This document shows, in pieces, positions 9,343 to 18,445 of a stretch of DNA of 64,000 bases. This DNA comes from Pseudoxanthomonas sp. z9 (GTDB lineage Bacteria > Pseudomonadota > Gammaproteobacteria > Xanthomonadales > Xanthomonadaceae). Under the pieces are notes generated by a model that saw only the letters and a list, made by a program, of their open reading frames with translations, had not been told where the DNA came from and ran no database searches. Each line of letters starts with the position of its first letter. Position 1 is the first letter of the stretch. Position numbers and translations under genes: made by a program. Location: NCBI RefSeq assembly GCF_006542425.1, contig NZ_VFID01000007.1, positions 1-64,000 on the forward strand, given 5' to 3'.

Positions 9343-9919
9343 ACGCTGGGGCGTCGTCAGCCAGACCCTGCACTGGCTGATCGTCGTCCTGCTGCTGGTC
9401 ATCGCCTACATCGGCCTGACCATGGGCGATCTGCCCAACGGACCGCGCAAGATCAACACCTACGCGCTGCACAAGTCGATCGGCCTGACCATCCTGGCGC
9501 TGGTCGCGCTGCGCCTTGTCTGGCGCGTGTACGCCGGCGCGCCGCTGGCGATCCCCGGCACACCCGGCTGGCAGCAGCGCATCGCCTCGCTCACCCACGT
9601 GGCGCTGTACGGGCTGATGTTCGCGATGCCGCTGTCGGGCTGGGTGCTGAATTCTTCCGCGGGCTATCCGCTGCAATGGTTCAAGCTGTTCAACCTGCCC
9701 GCGATCACCGCCCGCAATCCGGAATTGCACGAGCTGGCCGAGAACCTGCACGAATCGATGTTCTGGGTGCTGGTCGTCGCGGTGCTGCTGCACGCCGGCG
9801 CCGCGTTCTACCACCACCTGTTCCAGAACGACGACACCCTGCGGCGGATGCTGCCGGGCCGCCGCCGGCAGGCCACTGCTTCCCCCACCGCGTCCACCAC
9901 CGAGGATATCGCGCCATGA
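9320..9919 (+). CDS. Cytochrome b561 family protein
   Basis: A 199-residue inner-membrane protein with four predicted membrane segments. Candidate haem-ligand histidines lie in SQTLHWLIVVLLL (helix 1), YALHKSIGLTILAL (helix 2) and LHAGAAFYHH (helix 4). The family uses b-type haem for electron transfer with quinones or superoxide. The ATG at 9320 lies inside the end of the upstream YceI gene, and the stop overlaps the next YceI start as ATGA. This places the three genes in one operon. Confidence 0.92.
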   Translation: MTLKNTPERWGVVSQTLHWLIVVLLLVIAYIGLTMGDLPNGPRKINTYALHKSIGLTILALVALRLVWRVYAGAPLAIPGTPGWQQRIASLTHVALYGLMFAMPLSGWVLNSSAGYPLQWFKLFNLPAITARNPELHELAENLHESMFWVLVVAVLLHAGAAFYHHLFQNDDTLRRMLPGRRRQATASPTASTTEDIAP

Positions 9920-10479
9920 TCCGCTTCCCCCACCCCCGCCTGTTTGCCGCCAGTCTCCTGCTGGCCGCCATCGCGCCCGCGTTCGCCGCCGACTACGTGC
10001 AGGCGCCGGGCTCCACGCTGGTGTTCGCCAGCAATTACCAAGGCGAAACCTTCACCGGCAAATTTGGCGGCTTCAACACCACGCTGAGTTTCGATCCGGC
10101 CAACCTGGCCACCTCGAAGCTGGACGTGACCATCCAGCTCGCCGGCACCAATACCGGCAACGACGATCGCGACAGCACGCTGCAGACCGGCGATTTCTTC
10201 AACGTTGCCAAGTTCACCCAGGCCCGCTACACCGCGACCAAATTCCGCGCGCTGGGCGGCAACCAGTACGCCGCCGACGGCAGCCTGAGTCTGCGCGGCG
10301 TCAGCAAGCCGGTCACCCTGACCTTCACCTGGACCCCGGGCGCGCAGCCGGTGCTGACCGGCAAGGCCACGGTCAAGCGCCTGGACTTCGGCGTCGGCGG
10401 CGGCGAATGGGCCGATACCAAGACCATTCCGAACGATGTCGCCATCAGCACCAAGGTCGTGCTGAAGCCGGCGAAGTAA
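9916..10479 (+). CDS. YceI-family periplasmic protein (second)
   Basis: A 187-residue protein with a signal peptide (cleavage near AFAADY). The YceI fold is evident from GSTLVFASNYQGETFTGKF, FNVAKFTQARY, SLSLRGVSKPVTL and a C-terminal RLDFGVGGGEW. It is clearly diverged from the YceI protein three genes earlier, so this is not a recent duplication. The start overlaps the b561 stop. A bidirectional terminator follows. Confidence 0.9.
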   Translation: MIRFPHPRLFAASLLLAAIAPAFAADYVQAPGSTLVFASNYQGETFTGKFGGFNTTLSFDPANLATSKLDVTIQLAGTNTGNDDRDSTLQTGDFFNVAKFTQARYTATKFRALGGNQYAADGSLSLRGVSKPVTLTFTWTPGAQPVLTGKATVKRLDFGVGGGEWADTKTIPNDVAISTKVVLKPAK

Positions 10480-10498
10480 GCACAACGCTTCGGCGTAA

Positions 10499-10530
10499 AA
10501 AAAAAAGCCCGCGCCATGGCGCGGGCTTTC
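10499..10530. terminator. Bidirectional intrinsic terminator between yceI and nosZ
   Basis: A GC-rich stem aagcccgcgc / gcgcgggctt at 10505-10528 has a catg loop. It is flanked by an A-run on the left and tttctcttt on the right, so it can end transcription of the YceI operon (+) and of nosZ (-). Confidence 0.85.
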
Positions 10531-10590
10531 TCTTTCTGGCGGGAAGAACCCGCCGGCGCGATACCGCCAACGCCGGCGGGTGGCGCCCGG

Positions 10591-12519
10591 TCAGCCTTCG
10601 ACCACCATCCGCGTGCGCATTTCCAGGTGCAGCGCGTGGCAGAAGTGGGTGCAGTAGCACCAGTACACGCCCGGCTTGTCGGCCACGAAGGTCACCGACT
10701 TGGTTTCCTGCGGATTGACGATGAAGTTGATGTTGTACTTCGGGATGCCGAAGCCGTGGGTCAGATCCTCCACCTTGTCCAGGTTGGTCAGGGTGATGGT
10801 GACGATGTCGCCCTTCTTCACCGAGAACTCGCGCAGCGAGTAGGCCGGCGCCTGCGAGGTCAGGCGGACGTGCACCTTGTTGCCGTTGCGCTCGATGCCG
10901 GCGGTCTGCGCGCTGACCGCGTTGGGGAACTCGTCGAGGCTGTAGATCTGCCGGGTCTTGATGGCGTCGGCGGCCACGATGATGGCGTCATGCGGTTCCG
11001 GATAGGCCGTGTGATCGTGCACCAGCACCATCTTGTCGCCGGAGATGTCGATCAGCTGCTCGGTTTCCACGTGCAACGGGCCGACCGGCAGGAAGCGGTC
11101 CTTGGAGAACTTGTTGCCGGAGTTGAAGAACTTGCCGTCCGCGTTCTTGGTTTCGCCCATCGAGGTGAAGCCATGGCCCGGCTGGTAGTGCACGTCGATG
11201 CTGTCGAGGACGACCTTGGCGTTCTTGTCGCCCTTGAACTGCTTGATCGCGGCGTCGACGTTCCACTTGACGATCTTGCTGTCCAGGAACAGCGTGGTGT
11301 AGGCGTTGCCGCGGCCGTCGAAGCCGGTATGCAGCGGGCCCAGGCCCAGGTTCGGCTCGGCGACGACGGCGTCGCGTGCGTTCTTGATCTCGCCGGCGAA
11401 CCACTTCTCCACCAATGACAGGTCGATCACCGAGCAGGTCGGCGACAGCTTGCCGGAGCAGACGAAGTACTTGCCGTCGGGACTGGCGTTGACGCCGTGC
11501 GGGTTCTTCGGCACCGGCACGTAGCAGGTCAGCGCGGTGGCAGGATCGGCGTTGGCGGCCTTGCGGCCATCGACCACCGGCACCTTGGAATCACCGATGG
11601 TGATGAATTTTCCGGACTTGATCGCCGCCTCGATGCGGGCGACATCGAAGAACACGCAGGCATCGTGTTCGGCCGACATCATGTCCTCGTAGTGGATGCC
11701 GCCTTCCACGTTGTACTGGTTGGACGCGGCGTACTTGCCGTCGTAGCTGGTCGCCACCAGGTCCATGTTGCCGTCGACGCGGCACTGCCAGCGCACTTCC
11801 ATGGTCTCCGCGTCCAGGCAGGAGAACAGGCAGCCATAGGCCTCCGGCTTGTCCATGTCGCGGCCGTCGTTGGGCAGCGGGATGTGGAACTCGGCGCCGG
11901 CGAACACGCGGGTGGTGTGGTTGATGCTGCTGTCCACCGGATCGCGCTTGTCGGTGAAGATGCCGTGGTGGCCCTGCACGTTCGGCAGCTCGGTGATGCG
12001 ATCGACTTCGAAGGTGTCGCCGCGGATGCGGGCGACCCGGCCATGCAGCTTGTCGTTGACCCAGAAGCGCTTGCCGTCGTAGGTGCCGTCGGTGTACGAA
12101 CCGTGCACATGGTGGGTGTCGCCGGTCCAGTACTTCAGCTGGCCGTCCGGACGGGTACCCATGATCGCCTTGGATTCGTTGGTGATGCCCCAGCCCACCA
12201 TCGGATCGATGTTGAACACCGGGATGCGCTTGATGGTGCGGCCCGACGGGCAGCCCAGGATGCGCACCTCGCCGGAGTGTCCGCCCGAGGACAGGATGTA
12301 ATAGTCATCGAGCTTGCCGGGCGGTACTTCGAAATGGCCAGCCGCGCCGCCGGTCGCCTTTGCCGCCGCACCGGTCGCCGCGGCGCCCTTGCCGTCGGAT
12401 GCCGCGCCGCAGCCGGTCAGGCTGAGTGTCAATCCCGTTCCCGCCAGCGCGGCGGCTCCCCCGAGAATCTTTCGGCGTGATGGATCCCGGATCTCCATCC
12501 CGCTCTCGTTGTTCTTCAT
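10591..12519 (-). CDS. nosZ: Nitrous-oxide reductase (clade I, Tat-exported)
   Basis: A 642-residue periplasmic copper enzyme reducing N2O to N2. The N-terminus has a twin-arginine signal (DPSRRKILGGAAALAG), as in clade I NosZ. The beta-propeller CuZ domain is marked by GDTHHVHGSYTDGTYDGK. The C-terminal cupredoxin CuA site has His588 (DLTHGFGI), Cys623, Cys627, His631 and Met634. Residue 625, between the two CuA cysteines, is His where well-studied enzymes have Trp. In known structures that residue coordinates through its backbone carbonyl. The gene is divergent from the rest of the nos cluster, with an FNR/DNR-type box in the shared promoter region. Confidence 0.97.
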   Translation of the reverse strand: MKNNESGMEIRDPSRRKILGGAAALAGTGLTLSLTGCGAASDGKGAAATGAAAKATGGAAGHFEVPPGKLDDYYILSSGGHSGEVRILGCPSGRTIKRIPVFNIDPMVGWGITNESKAIMGTRPDGQLKYWTGDTHHVHGSYTDGTYDGKRFWVNDKLHGRVARIRGDTFEVDRITELPNVQGHHGIFTDKRDPVDSSINHTTRVFAGAEFHIPLPNDGRDMDKPEAYGCLFSCLDAETMEVRWQCRVDGNMDLVATSYDGKYAASNQYNVEGGIHYEDMMSAEHDACVFFDVARIEAAIKSGKFITIGDSKVPVVDGRKAANADPATALTCYVPVPKNPHGVNASPDGKYFVCSGKLSPTCSVIDLSLVEKWFAGEIKNARDAVVAEPNLGLGPLHTGFDGRGNAYTTLFLDSKIVKWNVDAAIKQFKGDKNAKVVLDSIDVHYQPGHGFTSMGETKNADGKFFNSGNKFSKDRFLPVGPLHVETEQLIDISGDKMVLVHDHTAYPEPHDAIIVAADAIKTRQIYSLDEFPNAVSAQTAGIERNGNKVHVRLTSQAPAYSLREFSVKKGDIVTITLTNLDKVEDLTHGFGIPKYNINFIVNPQETKSVTFVADKPGVYWCYCTHFCHALHLEMRTRMVVEG

Positions 12520-12723
12520 CGCTGCTTTCCTCTGATGGACAGTTTCGTCTGGATGTAACGTTGGGTTGCGGCGCCACGATACGCGCGGGGATACGGCGTT
12601 CTCCTTGACTCAAATCAAGGCGGTCGGAAGTTCGGCCCACTACCTTTTGCATCGACCGCGCCCGGTGCGCGGATGCGGACCGGTTCCGCGCAACGATCCT
12701 CTCCATTTCTCCGAGCTCCCTCC
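12520..12723. promoter_or_regulatory. Divergent nos promoter region
   Basis: These 204 bases separate nosZ (-) from the cytochrome c gene (+) and must hold the promoters for both arms. The only clear element is the dyad at 12605-12618. No convincing -35/-10 pair could be assigned, which is usual for activator-dependent denitrification promoters. Confidence 0.75.
12605..12618. promoter_or_regulatory. FNR/DNR-type binding site
   Basis: The sequence TTGACTCAAATCAA matches the consensus TTGAT-N4-ATCAA with one mismatch. It lies 86 bases upstream of the nosZ start and 106 bases upstream of the cytochrome c start. CRP/FNR-family regulators (FNR, DNR, NNR) activate nos genes at such sites when oxygen is low or NO is present. 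Which regulator acts here cannot be told. Confidence 0.8.
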
Positions 12724-13197
12724 ATGAACAATCGAAACCCTGGCCTGCTCGCGCTCGCGGCTGTCGTCCTCGCGCTGGCCGCTTGCTCCGGGCAATCGTC
12801 CGAAACCACGGACGCCACGGAACCCACGTCCGCCACGGCGGAGCCGGAGATCGCGCCTGCGGCGGAAGCCGCGCCAGCGCAGGCGCCTGCCGCCGACACT
12901 GCTGTCGCCGCGGCCGACAGCACGCCCGCCGCCGATGCGGCTGGCCATCCGGGCGAGGAGACCTACAAGAAGACCTGCGCGATGTGCCACAGCACCACCG
13001 CGCTGGGCGCACCGATGGTTGGTGACAAGGCCGACTGGGGCGCACGCGCGGCACAGGGCACCGAGACCCTGCACAAGCACGCGCTGGAAGGCTTCAACGG
13101 CGCCAAGGGCGTGATGCCCGCGCGCGGTGGCAATCCCAGCCTCGACGACGATGCGGTCAAGGCCGCCGTGGATTACATGGTGGGCCAGTCCAAGTAA
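12724..13197 (+). CDS. c-type cytochrome lipoprotein of the nos cluster
   Basis: A 157-residue protein with a lipoprotein signal (LALAAC, Cys at about residue 21). A long Ala/Pro/Glu/Thr-rich linker follows (residues about 22-73), then one small class I cytochrome c domain. The haem site is CAMCH (Cys85, Cys88, His89), and a candidate axial Met is in GVMPARGG. It is likely an electron carrier for NosZ or NosR, tethered to the membrane by the linker. It is the first gene of the rightward nos operon and lies 20 bases before nosR. Confidence 0.9.
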   Translation: MNNRNPGLLALAAVVLALAACSGQSSETTDATEPTSATAEPEIAPAAEAAPAQAPAADTAVAAADSTPAADAAGHPGEETYKKTCAMCHSTTALGAPMVGDKADWGARAAQGTETLHKHALEGFNGAKGVMPARGGNPSLDDDAVKAAVDYMVGQSK

Positions 13198-13217
13198 CCG
13201 CCAGCACGGGTTCCGCC

Positions 13218-15446
13218 ATGCCTTCGATCATCCAGTCCTCCCCGGGCGGGGAGTTCGCTACGCGCGCATCGCATCCGGGCATCGCGCGGCGTACGCGACG
13301 GGCAAGCGCGATGGGGTGGCCGTGCCTGGCCGCCCTCCTGCTGCTTTGCCTGGTCGCGGGCTGGGCCCGGGCCGGTTCCTACGAGGCGCAGTTGCCGGAA
13401 GCGCTGTTCACCGATCCGGACATGTGCCGCCATGTCGCCTGCGACAGCGTGTTGCCGCAGGCCACGCGGTTCGGCCTGCGCGAAGGCAATCCCGCGTTCG
13501 TGCGGGGTTTCCGCGAGGAAGCCGGCAAGCCGCGCACGGTCGGCTACGTGTTCCTGTCCAGCGACGTGGCGCCGGACGTGGTCGGTTACTCCGGCAAGCC
13601 GATGATCACGCTGGCGGGCATGGATGCCGGAGGCCGCATCACCGGTGTGCGCATCCTCAAGCACAGCGAGCCGATCCTGCTCGCCGGCATCCCCGAGAAG
13701 GAACTGAACCGCTACGTCGAGCAGTACGTCGGCCAGCCCGCCGGTTCCCGGTTCGAGCTGGGCAAGGCCGAGGAAGGCGAAGTCTCGATGGACGTCATCA
13801 GCGGCGCGACCGTGACGGTGATGGCCGAGAACCAGTTGGTCAGCCGCGGCAGCTACGCCGTCGCCCGCCAAGTCGGGCTGATCAAGGCGGTGGCGCGGCC
13901 GCAGGCGCGGCTGGTCGAAGATGCCGTGCCGCCGCGCGACTGGAACGCGCTGGTCAAGGAAGGCAGCGTGCAGCGGCTGACCGTGGGCCAGGCCGATGTC
14001 GGCGCGCCCGCCAACGAACAGCCCTTCATCGATCTGTGGTTCGGCTACCTCAACGCGCCCGCCATCGGCCGCAGCGTGCTTGGCGACGCGGGCTACCGCC
14101 AGTTGATGGAAGAACTGAAACCCGGCGAGCACGCCATTTTCGTGGTCGGCAACGGCACCAGTTCGTTCAAGGGATCGGCGTTCGTGCGCGGTGGCATCTA
14201 CGACCGCATCCAGGTCTCGCAGGACATCGACGTCCACCATTTCCGCGACACCGACTACCGCAACCTGTACCGGATCCATGCGAACGGCGCGCCGTCGCAT
14301 GCGGAATCCGGCATCTTCATCCTGCGTGGCAGCGAGTTCTCCGCCGCCTACCCGTGGAAGCTCTCGTTCCTGGCTCATCGCAATACCGACGAGGGCAACC
14401 GCGACTACGCCAATTTCGATGCCAGCTACTGGCTGCCCGGCAAGTACCTGCAGGGCGGCCGTCCGGCGGTGGCCAGCCAGACCCCGGCCTGGGTCCGCAT
14501 CTGGAAGGCCAAGGCCTGGCCGATCGCCGGCATGACCGCGCTGCTGGTGTTCGTGTTCGTGTTCTACGCCACCCACCGGCGCTGGGCCGCCCGCTCCACC
14601 CGCGTGGACAAGCGCTGGATCCTGTGGCCGCACATCGCGGTGTGGCTGATCGCGGTGGGCTTCCTCGGCTTCAGCCAGTTGGCGCAGCCTTCCATCGTCC
14701 AGGGACTGACCCTGCTGCATGCGCTGCGCGACGGCTGGCGCTGGGATCTGTTCCTCAGCGATCCGCTGATCTTCATCTTCTGGATCTTCATCGCCATCAC
14801 CATCGTGCTGTGGGGACGCGGCGTGTTCTGCGGCTGGCTGTGCCCGTACGGATCGCTGAGCGAGCTGCTGTACAAGTTCGCCGGCAAGATCGGGTTGGCG
14901 CGCTGGCAGTTCCAGTTGCCGAGCAAATGGCACCATCGCCTGCGCTGGCTGAAGTACGTGATCCTCGCGGTGCTGGTGGCGGCCTCGTTCCATTCGATGG
15001 CGCTGGCCGAACTGCTGGCGGAGGTGGAGCCGTTCAAGAGCACCTTCTTCGTCTCGATCTGGACGCGCGCCTGGCCGTTCATCGCCTTCTGGGCGCTGTT
15101 GCTGGCGGCCTCGATGTTCATGGAGCGGCCGTTCTGCAAATACCTGTGCCCGCTCGGCGCCGGCCTGGCCCTGCCCTCGCGCTGGCGCCTGTTCGGCCTG
15201 CGCCGCAAGGCCGAATGCACCACCTGCAAGGCCTGCGCGGTCGGCTGCGGTTCGCAGGCCATCGACCCGCAGGGCCGGATCGATCCCAGCGAGTGCATGC
15301 AGTGCCTGGACTGCATGGTGCTGTACCACGACGACCACTCCTGCCCCCCGCTGGCCAAGGAACGCAAGCGCCGCGAGCGCGCCGGCCTGCCGCTGACGCC
15401 GGTGGGACGCGACGGTTATTTCATTCCGCTGGAACTGGTGGAATGA
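13218..15446 (+). CDS. nosR: NosR, membrane flavoprotein/iron-sulfur regulator of N2O reduction
   Basis: A 742-residue protein delivering electrons to NosZ and needed for nos expression. The periplasmic FMN-binding domain carries SGAT with Thr198, the expected covalent flavin site. Membrane helices follow, with two CxxxCP motifs on the cytoplasmic side (Cys538/Cys542 in FCGWLCPYG, Cys640/Cys644 in FCKYLCP). Two ferredoxin-like clusters come next (CTTCKACAVGC from Cys667, and CMQCLDC). The first ATG is used here; an ATG at 13311, directly before a hydrophobic stretch, is an alternative start. The stop overlaps nosD as ATGA. Flavin attachment is probably by the ApbE protein at the end of the operon. 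Confidence 0.96.
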   Translation: MPSIIQSSPGGEFATRASHPGIARRTRRASAMGWPCLAALLLLCLVAGWARAGSYEAQLPEALFTDPDMCRHVACDSVLPQATRFGLREGNPAFVRGFREEAGKPRTVGYVFLSSDVAPDVVGYSGKPMITLAGMDAGGRITGVRILKHSEPILLAGIPEKELNRYVEQYVGQPAGSRFELGKAEEGEVSMDVISGATVTVMAENQLVSRGSYAVARQVGLIKAVARPQARLVEDAVPPRDWNALVKEGSVQRLTVGQADVGAPANEQPFIDLWFGYLNAPAIGRSVLGDAGYRQLMEELKPGEHAIFVVGNGTSSFKGSAFVRGGIYDRIQVSQDIDVHHFRDTDYRNLYRIHANGAPSHAESGIFILRGSEFSAAYPWKLSFLAHRNTDEGNRDYANFDASYWLPGKYLQGGRPAVASQTPAWVRIWKAKAWPIAGMTALLVFVFVFYATHRRWAARSTRVDKRWILWPHIAVWLIAVGFLGFSQLAQPSIVQGLTLLHALRDGWRWDLFLSDPLIFIFWIFIAITIVLWGRGVFCGWLCPYGSLSELLYKFAGKIGLARWQFQLPSKWHHRLRWLKYVILAVLVAASFHSMALAELLAEVEPFKSTFFVSIWTRAWPFIAFWALLLAASMFMERPFCKYLCPLGAGLALPSRWRLFGLRRKAECTTCKACAVGCGSQAIDPQGRIDPSECMQCLDCMVLYHDDHSCPPLAKERKRRERAGLPLTPVGRDGYFIPLELVE

Positions 15447-16714
15447 AGCGGCTCGGCGCCCTGCTCCTGCTGCTGGCCTGCACCGCCCCCGCCGCAGCGG
15501 CGGTGTGGCGGGTCCAGCCGGGCGAACGCATTGGCGCGGTGATCGAACGCGCCGCGCCGGGCGATACCGTTGAAATCCCGCGCGGCCACTACGCCGAACG
15601 CCTGCGCATCGAAAAGCCACTGACCCTGCGCGGCATCGATCGCCCGACGATCAGCGGTGGCGGCGAAGGCGACGTCATTCGCGTGGTCGCGCCGGACGTT
15701 CGCATCGAAGGCCTGATCGTGCGCGACAGCGGCGACGATCTGGGCGGGCAGAACGCCGGCATCTACATCCAGCCGGGCGCGCACCGCGCGGTGGTCCGCC
15801 ACTGCGACTTCGCCCACGTGCTGTTCGGCCTGTGGATCGAGAAGGCCGACGATGTCCGCATCGAGGACAACCTGATCACCGGCATGCGCGAGAAACTGTC
15901 CTCGCAGCGCGGCAACGCGATCCAGCTCTACAACACCCGCGGCGCACGCATCGCGCGCAACCACATCAGCTTCGCCCGCGACGGCATCTACGTGGATGTC
16001 TCGCACCATGCCGAGTTCGTCGGCAACGTCATCCACCACGTGCGGTATGGCAGCCACTACATGAACTCCTACCACAACCTGTGGCAGGACAACGAAAGCC
16101 ACCACAACCAGGGCGGGCTGGCGCTGATGGAGGTCCGCCACCTGACCGTGCGCGGCAACCGCACCTGGGCCAACACCGACCACGGCATCATGCTGCGGAC
16201 CCTGCAGGACTCGACCATCGAGGACAACGTCGCGGCGGGCAACGGACGCGGCTTCTTCATCTACGACGCCGAGTACAACGTCCTGCGCGGCAACCTGGTG
16301 ATCGGCAACCGGGTGGGCATCCACCTGTGGGCCGGATCGTTCAACAACCAGGTGGACGGCAACGACTTCGTCAACAACCAGGAACAGATCCGCTACGTGG
16401 CCTCGCGCGACGTCGAATGGGGCCAGCGGCGCGGCAACTACTGGAGCAACTACCTGGGCTGGGACGGCGACGGCGACGGCTTCGGCGATACGCCGATGGA
16501 AGCCAGCGACGCGGTCGACTGGCTGGTGGCGCGCTATCCGTTCACCAAGCTGCTGGACAGCAGCCCGGCGATCAGCACCCTGCGGCTGATTTCCCGGCAA
16601 TTCCCCGTGCTGCGCGTCGCCACGGTGACCGACGCGCGCCCGGCGATGGTGCCGCGACACCAGGACTGGAGGGCGTGGCTCGAGGCCATGCGGAACGATG
16701 CAGCACGCGATTGA
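15443..16714 (+). CDS. nosD: NosD, copper-site maturation protein
   Basis: A 423-residue periplasmic protein with a signal peptide (residues about 1-20). The rest is a right-handed parallel beta-helix (CASH/NosD repeats), seen as recurring patterns such as IEDNLITG, IARNHISFARDGIYV and VRGNRTWANTDHGI. NosD works with the NosFY ABC transporter to assemble the CuZ sulfide-copper centre. The start overlaps the nosR stop, and the end overlaps nosF by 17 bases. Confidence 0.96.
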   Translation: MKRLGALLLLLACTAPAAAAVWRVQPGERIGAVIERAAPGDTVEIPRGHYAERLRIEKPLTLRGIDRPTISGGGEGDVIRVVAPDVRIEGLIVRDSGDDLGGQNAGIYIQPGAHRAVVRHCDFAHVLFGLWIEKADDVRIEDNLITGMREKLSSQRGNAIQLYNTRGARIARNHISFARDGIYVDVSHHAEFVGNVIHHVRYGSHYMNSYHNLWQDNESHHNQGGLALMEVRHLTVRGNRTWANTDHGIMLRTLQDSTIEDNVAAGNGRGFFIYDAEYNVLRGNLVIGNRVGIHLWAGSFNNQVDGNDFVNNQEQIRYVASRDVEWGQRRGNYWSNYLGWDGDGDGFGDTPMEASDAVDWLVARYPFTKLLDSSPAISTLRLISRQFPVLRVATVTDARPAMVPRHQDWRAWLEAMRNDAARD

Positions 16715-17624
16715 AGTGGAACAGGTCGACAAGCGGTTTGGCGCATTGCAGGCCGTCGACGGGGTGAGCCTGTCGATCCCGGCCGGGACGACGTTCGGAC
16801 TCGTCGGCCACAACGGTGCCGGCAAGAGCACGCTGTTCAAGATGATGCTGGGCATCGAACCGGCCAGCGCCGGCCAGATCCGCATCCATGGCACGCCGGT
16901 GCGCGGCGCGGCATTCCGCTGGCTGCGCCAGCGCATCGGCTACCTGCCGGAAAACGTCGCGCTCTACGACAACCTGAGCGGCCTGGACACCCTGCGTTTC
17001 TTCGCCCGGCTCAAGGCGGCCGATACCAGGCAATGCACCGGCCTGCTGGAACAGGTCGGGCTGACGCAGGCGATGAAGCGTCCGGTGCGCGAGTACTCCA
17101 AGGGCATGCGCCAGCGGCTCGGCTTCGCCCAGGCCCTGCTCGGCCAACCGGAACTGCTGTTCCTCGACGAACCGACCAATGGCCTGGACCCGCAGGCCAT
17201 CCACGATTTCTACGACACCCTGGCCACCCTCAAGCGCGCGGGCGCGACCATCGTGCTCAGCTCGCACCTGCTGGCCGAAATCCAGCCACACCTGGACAGC
17301 CTGGTGATCCTCGCCAATGGCCGGGCCGTCGCGCAGGGCAGCGTGGACAGCCTGACCGCGGCGTCCGACCTGCCCAGCCGCGCCCGCCTGCATGCACGCG
17401 ACGCCGACGCCGCGCGGCGCCTCGGGCAACGGCTGGGAGACGCCGGCTTCCCGGTCATCGCCACGGCGGACAACGTGCTCACGATCAGCGTCGCGCGCGC
17501 GCACCGCACCGGCCTGCTGCCGCTGCTGGCCGAAGCCGGCCCTGCCCTGGTCGACGTGGAGATCCATCCACCGACCCTGGAAGACCTGTACCTGCGCCAG
17601 CGCCACGCCGGAGGCCACGCATGA
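16698..17624 (+). CDS. nosF: NosF, ABC transporter ATPase
   Basis: A 308-residue ATPase with Walker A GHNGAGKST, Q-loop region around GYLPENVALYDNL, signature YSKGMRQRLGFAQAL, Walker B LLFLDEPTNGLD and a switch His in LSSHLL. It partners NosY and supplies energy for CuZ centre assembly with NosD. The ATG at 16698 lies inside the end of nosD, and the stop overlaps nosY (ATGA). The C-terminal portion past about residue 220 is the usual accessory domain. Confidence 0.96.
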   Translation: MQHAIEVEQVDKRFGALQAVDGVSLSIPAGTTFGLVGHNGAGKSTLFKMMLGIEPASAGQIRIHGTPVRGAAFRWLRQRIGYLPENVALYDNLSGLDTLRFFARLKAADTRQCTGLLEQVGLTQAMKRPVREYSKGMRQRLGFAQALLGQPELLFLDEPTNGLDPQAIHDFYDTLATLKRAGATIVLSSHLLAEIQPHLDSLVILANGRAVAQGSVDSLTAASDLPSRARLHARDADAARRLGQRLGDAGFPVIATADNVLTISVARAHRTGLLPLLAEAGPALVDVEIHPPTLEDLYLRQRHAGGHA

Positions 17625-18445
17625 CCGGCGGACTGCAATGGCGCGCCCTGCGCACCGTGGCCGGCAAGGAACTGCGCGATCGGCTGCGCAACCGCTGGAT
17701 CCTCGCGGTCGCGGTGGTGCTGGCGGCCTTCGCCCTGCTGATCGCCTACTTCGGCGGCGCCCAGTCCGGCACGGTGGGTTTCCGCAGCATCGGCGTGACC
17801 GTGGCCAGCCTCACCAGCCTGGCGATCTACCTGGTGCCGCTGATCGCGCTGCTGCTCGGCTTCGACGCCATCGTCGGCGAACGCGAGCGCGGCACCCTGG
17901 ACCTGATGCTGTCCATGCCGCTGACCCGCGCCGAACTCCTGCTCGGCAAGTACCTCGGACTGGGCGCGGCACTGGTGCTGGCGACCCTGATCGGCTTCGG
18001 CGCCGCACTGGTACCGCTGGCCACGCAACTCGACGCCGCCGGCATCCGCCTGTACGCACTGTTCGTCGCCAGCGTGATCGTCTTGGGCCTGTCATTCCTG
18101 AGCCTGGCGATGCTGGTGTCGGTGCTGGTGCGCGATCGCGCGCGCGCCACCGGCGCGGCCATCCTGCTGTGGTTCGGCTTCGTGCTGGTGTTCGACCTGG
18201 CCCTGCTCGGCGCGCTGGTCGCCACCGCCGGCCGGCATTCCTCGGCCTGGGCGCCGTATGCCCTGCTGCTCAATCCCGCGGACGTGTTCCGCGTGTTCAA
18301 CGCCATGTCCACCGAAACCCTGCGCAACGCGTTCGGGCTGGGCACGCTGCTGCCTGATGCCTGGGGCGATCCGCGCGTGCTCGGTTCGGTGATGGTGGCC
18401 TGGATCCTCGCCCCGCTCGGGGTGGCCCTTTGGAGATTCCGATGA
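17621..18445 (+). CDS. nosY: NosY, ABC transporter permease
   Basis: A 274-residue integral membrane protein with about six hydrophobic segments. It carries the ABC-2 permease signature in its first cytoplasmic loop region (GFDAIVGERERGTLDLMLSM). It forms the membrane part of the NosFY complex. The start overlaps nosF and the stop overlaps nosL, both as ATGA, so the operon is tightly coupled. Confidence 0.95.
   Translation: MTGGLQWRALRTVAGKELRDRLRNRWILAVAVVLAAFALLIAYFGGAQSGTVGFRSIGVTVASLTSLAIYLVPLIALLLGFDAIVGERERGTLDLMLSMPLTRAELLLGKYLGLGAALVLATLIGFGAALVPLATQLDAAGIRLYALFVASVIVLGLSFLSLAMLVSVLVRDRARATGAAILLWFGFVLVFDLALLGALVATAGRHSSAWAPYALLLNPADVFRVFNAMSTETLRNAFGLGTLLPDAWGDPRVLGSVMVAWILAPLGVALWRFR

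Noticed and set aside
12640..13080. Alternative minus-strand frame over the cytochrome c gene
   Set aside because: The plus-strand frame has a lipobox and CxxCH, so the opposite frame is a shadow.
13173..15620. Minus-strand frame of 815 codons antisense to nosR
   Set aside because: Antisense shadow; nosR carries conserved Cys motifs in the opposite strand and the frame has none.
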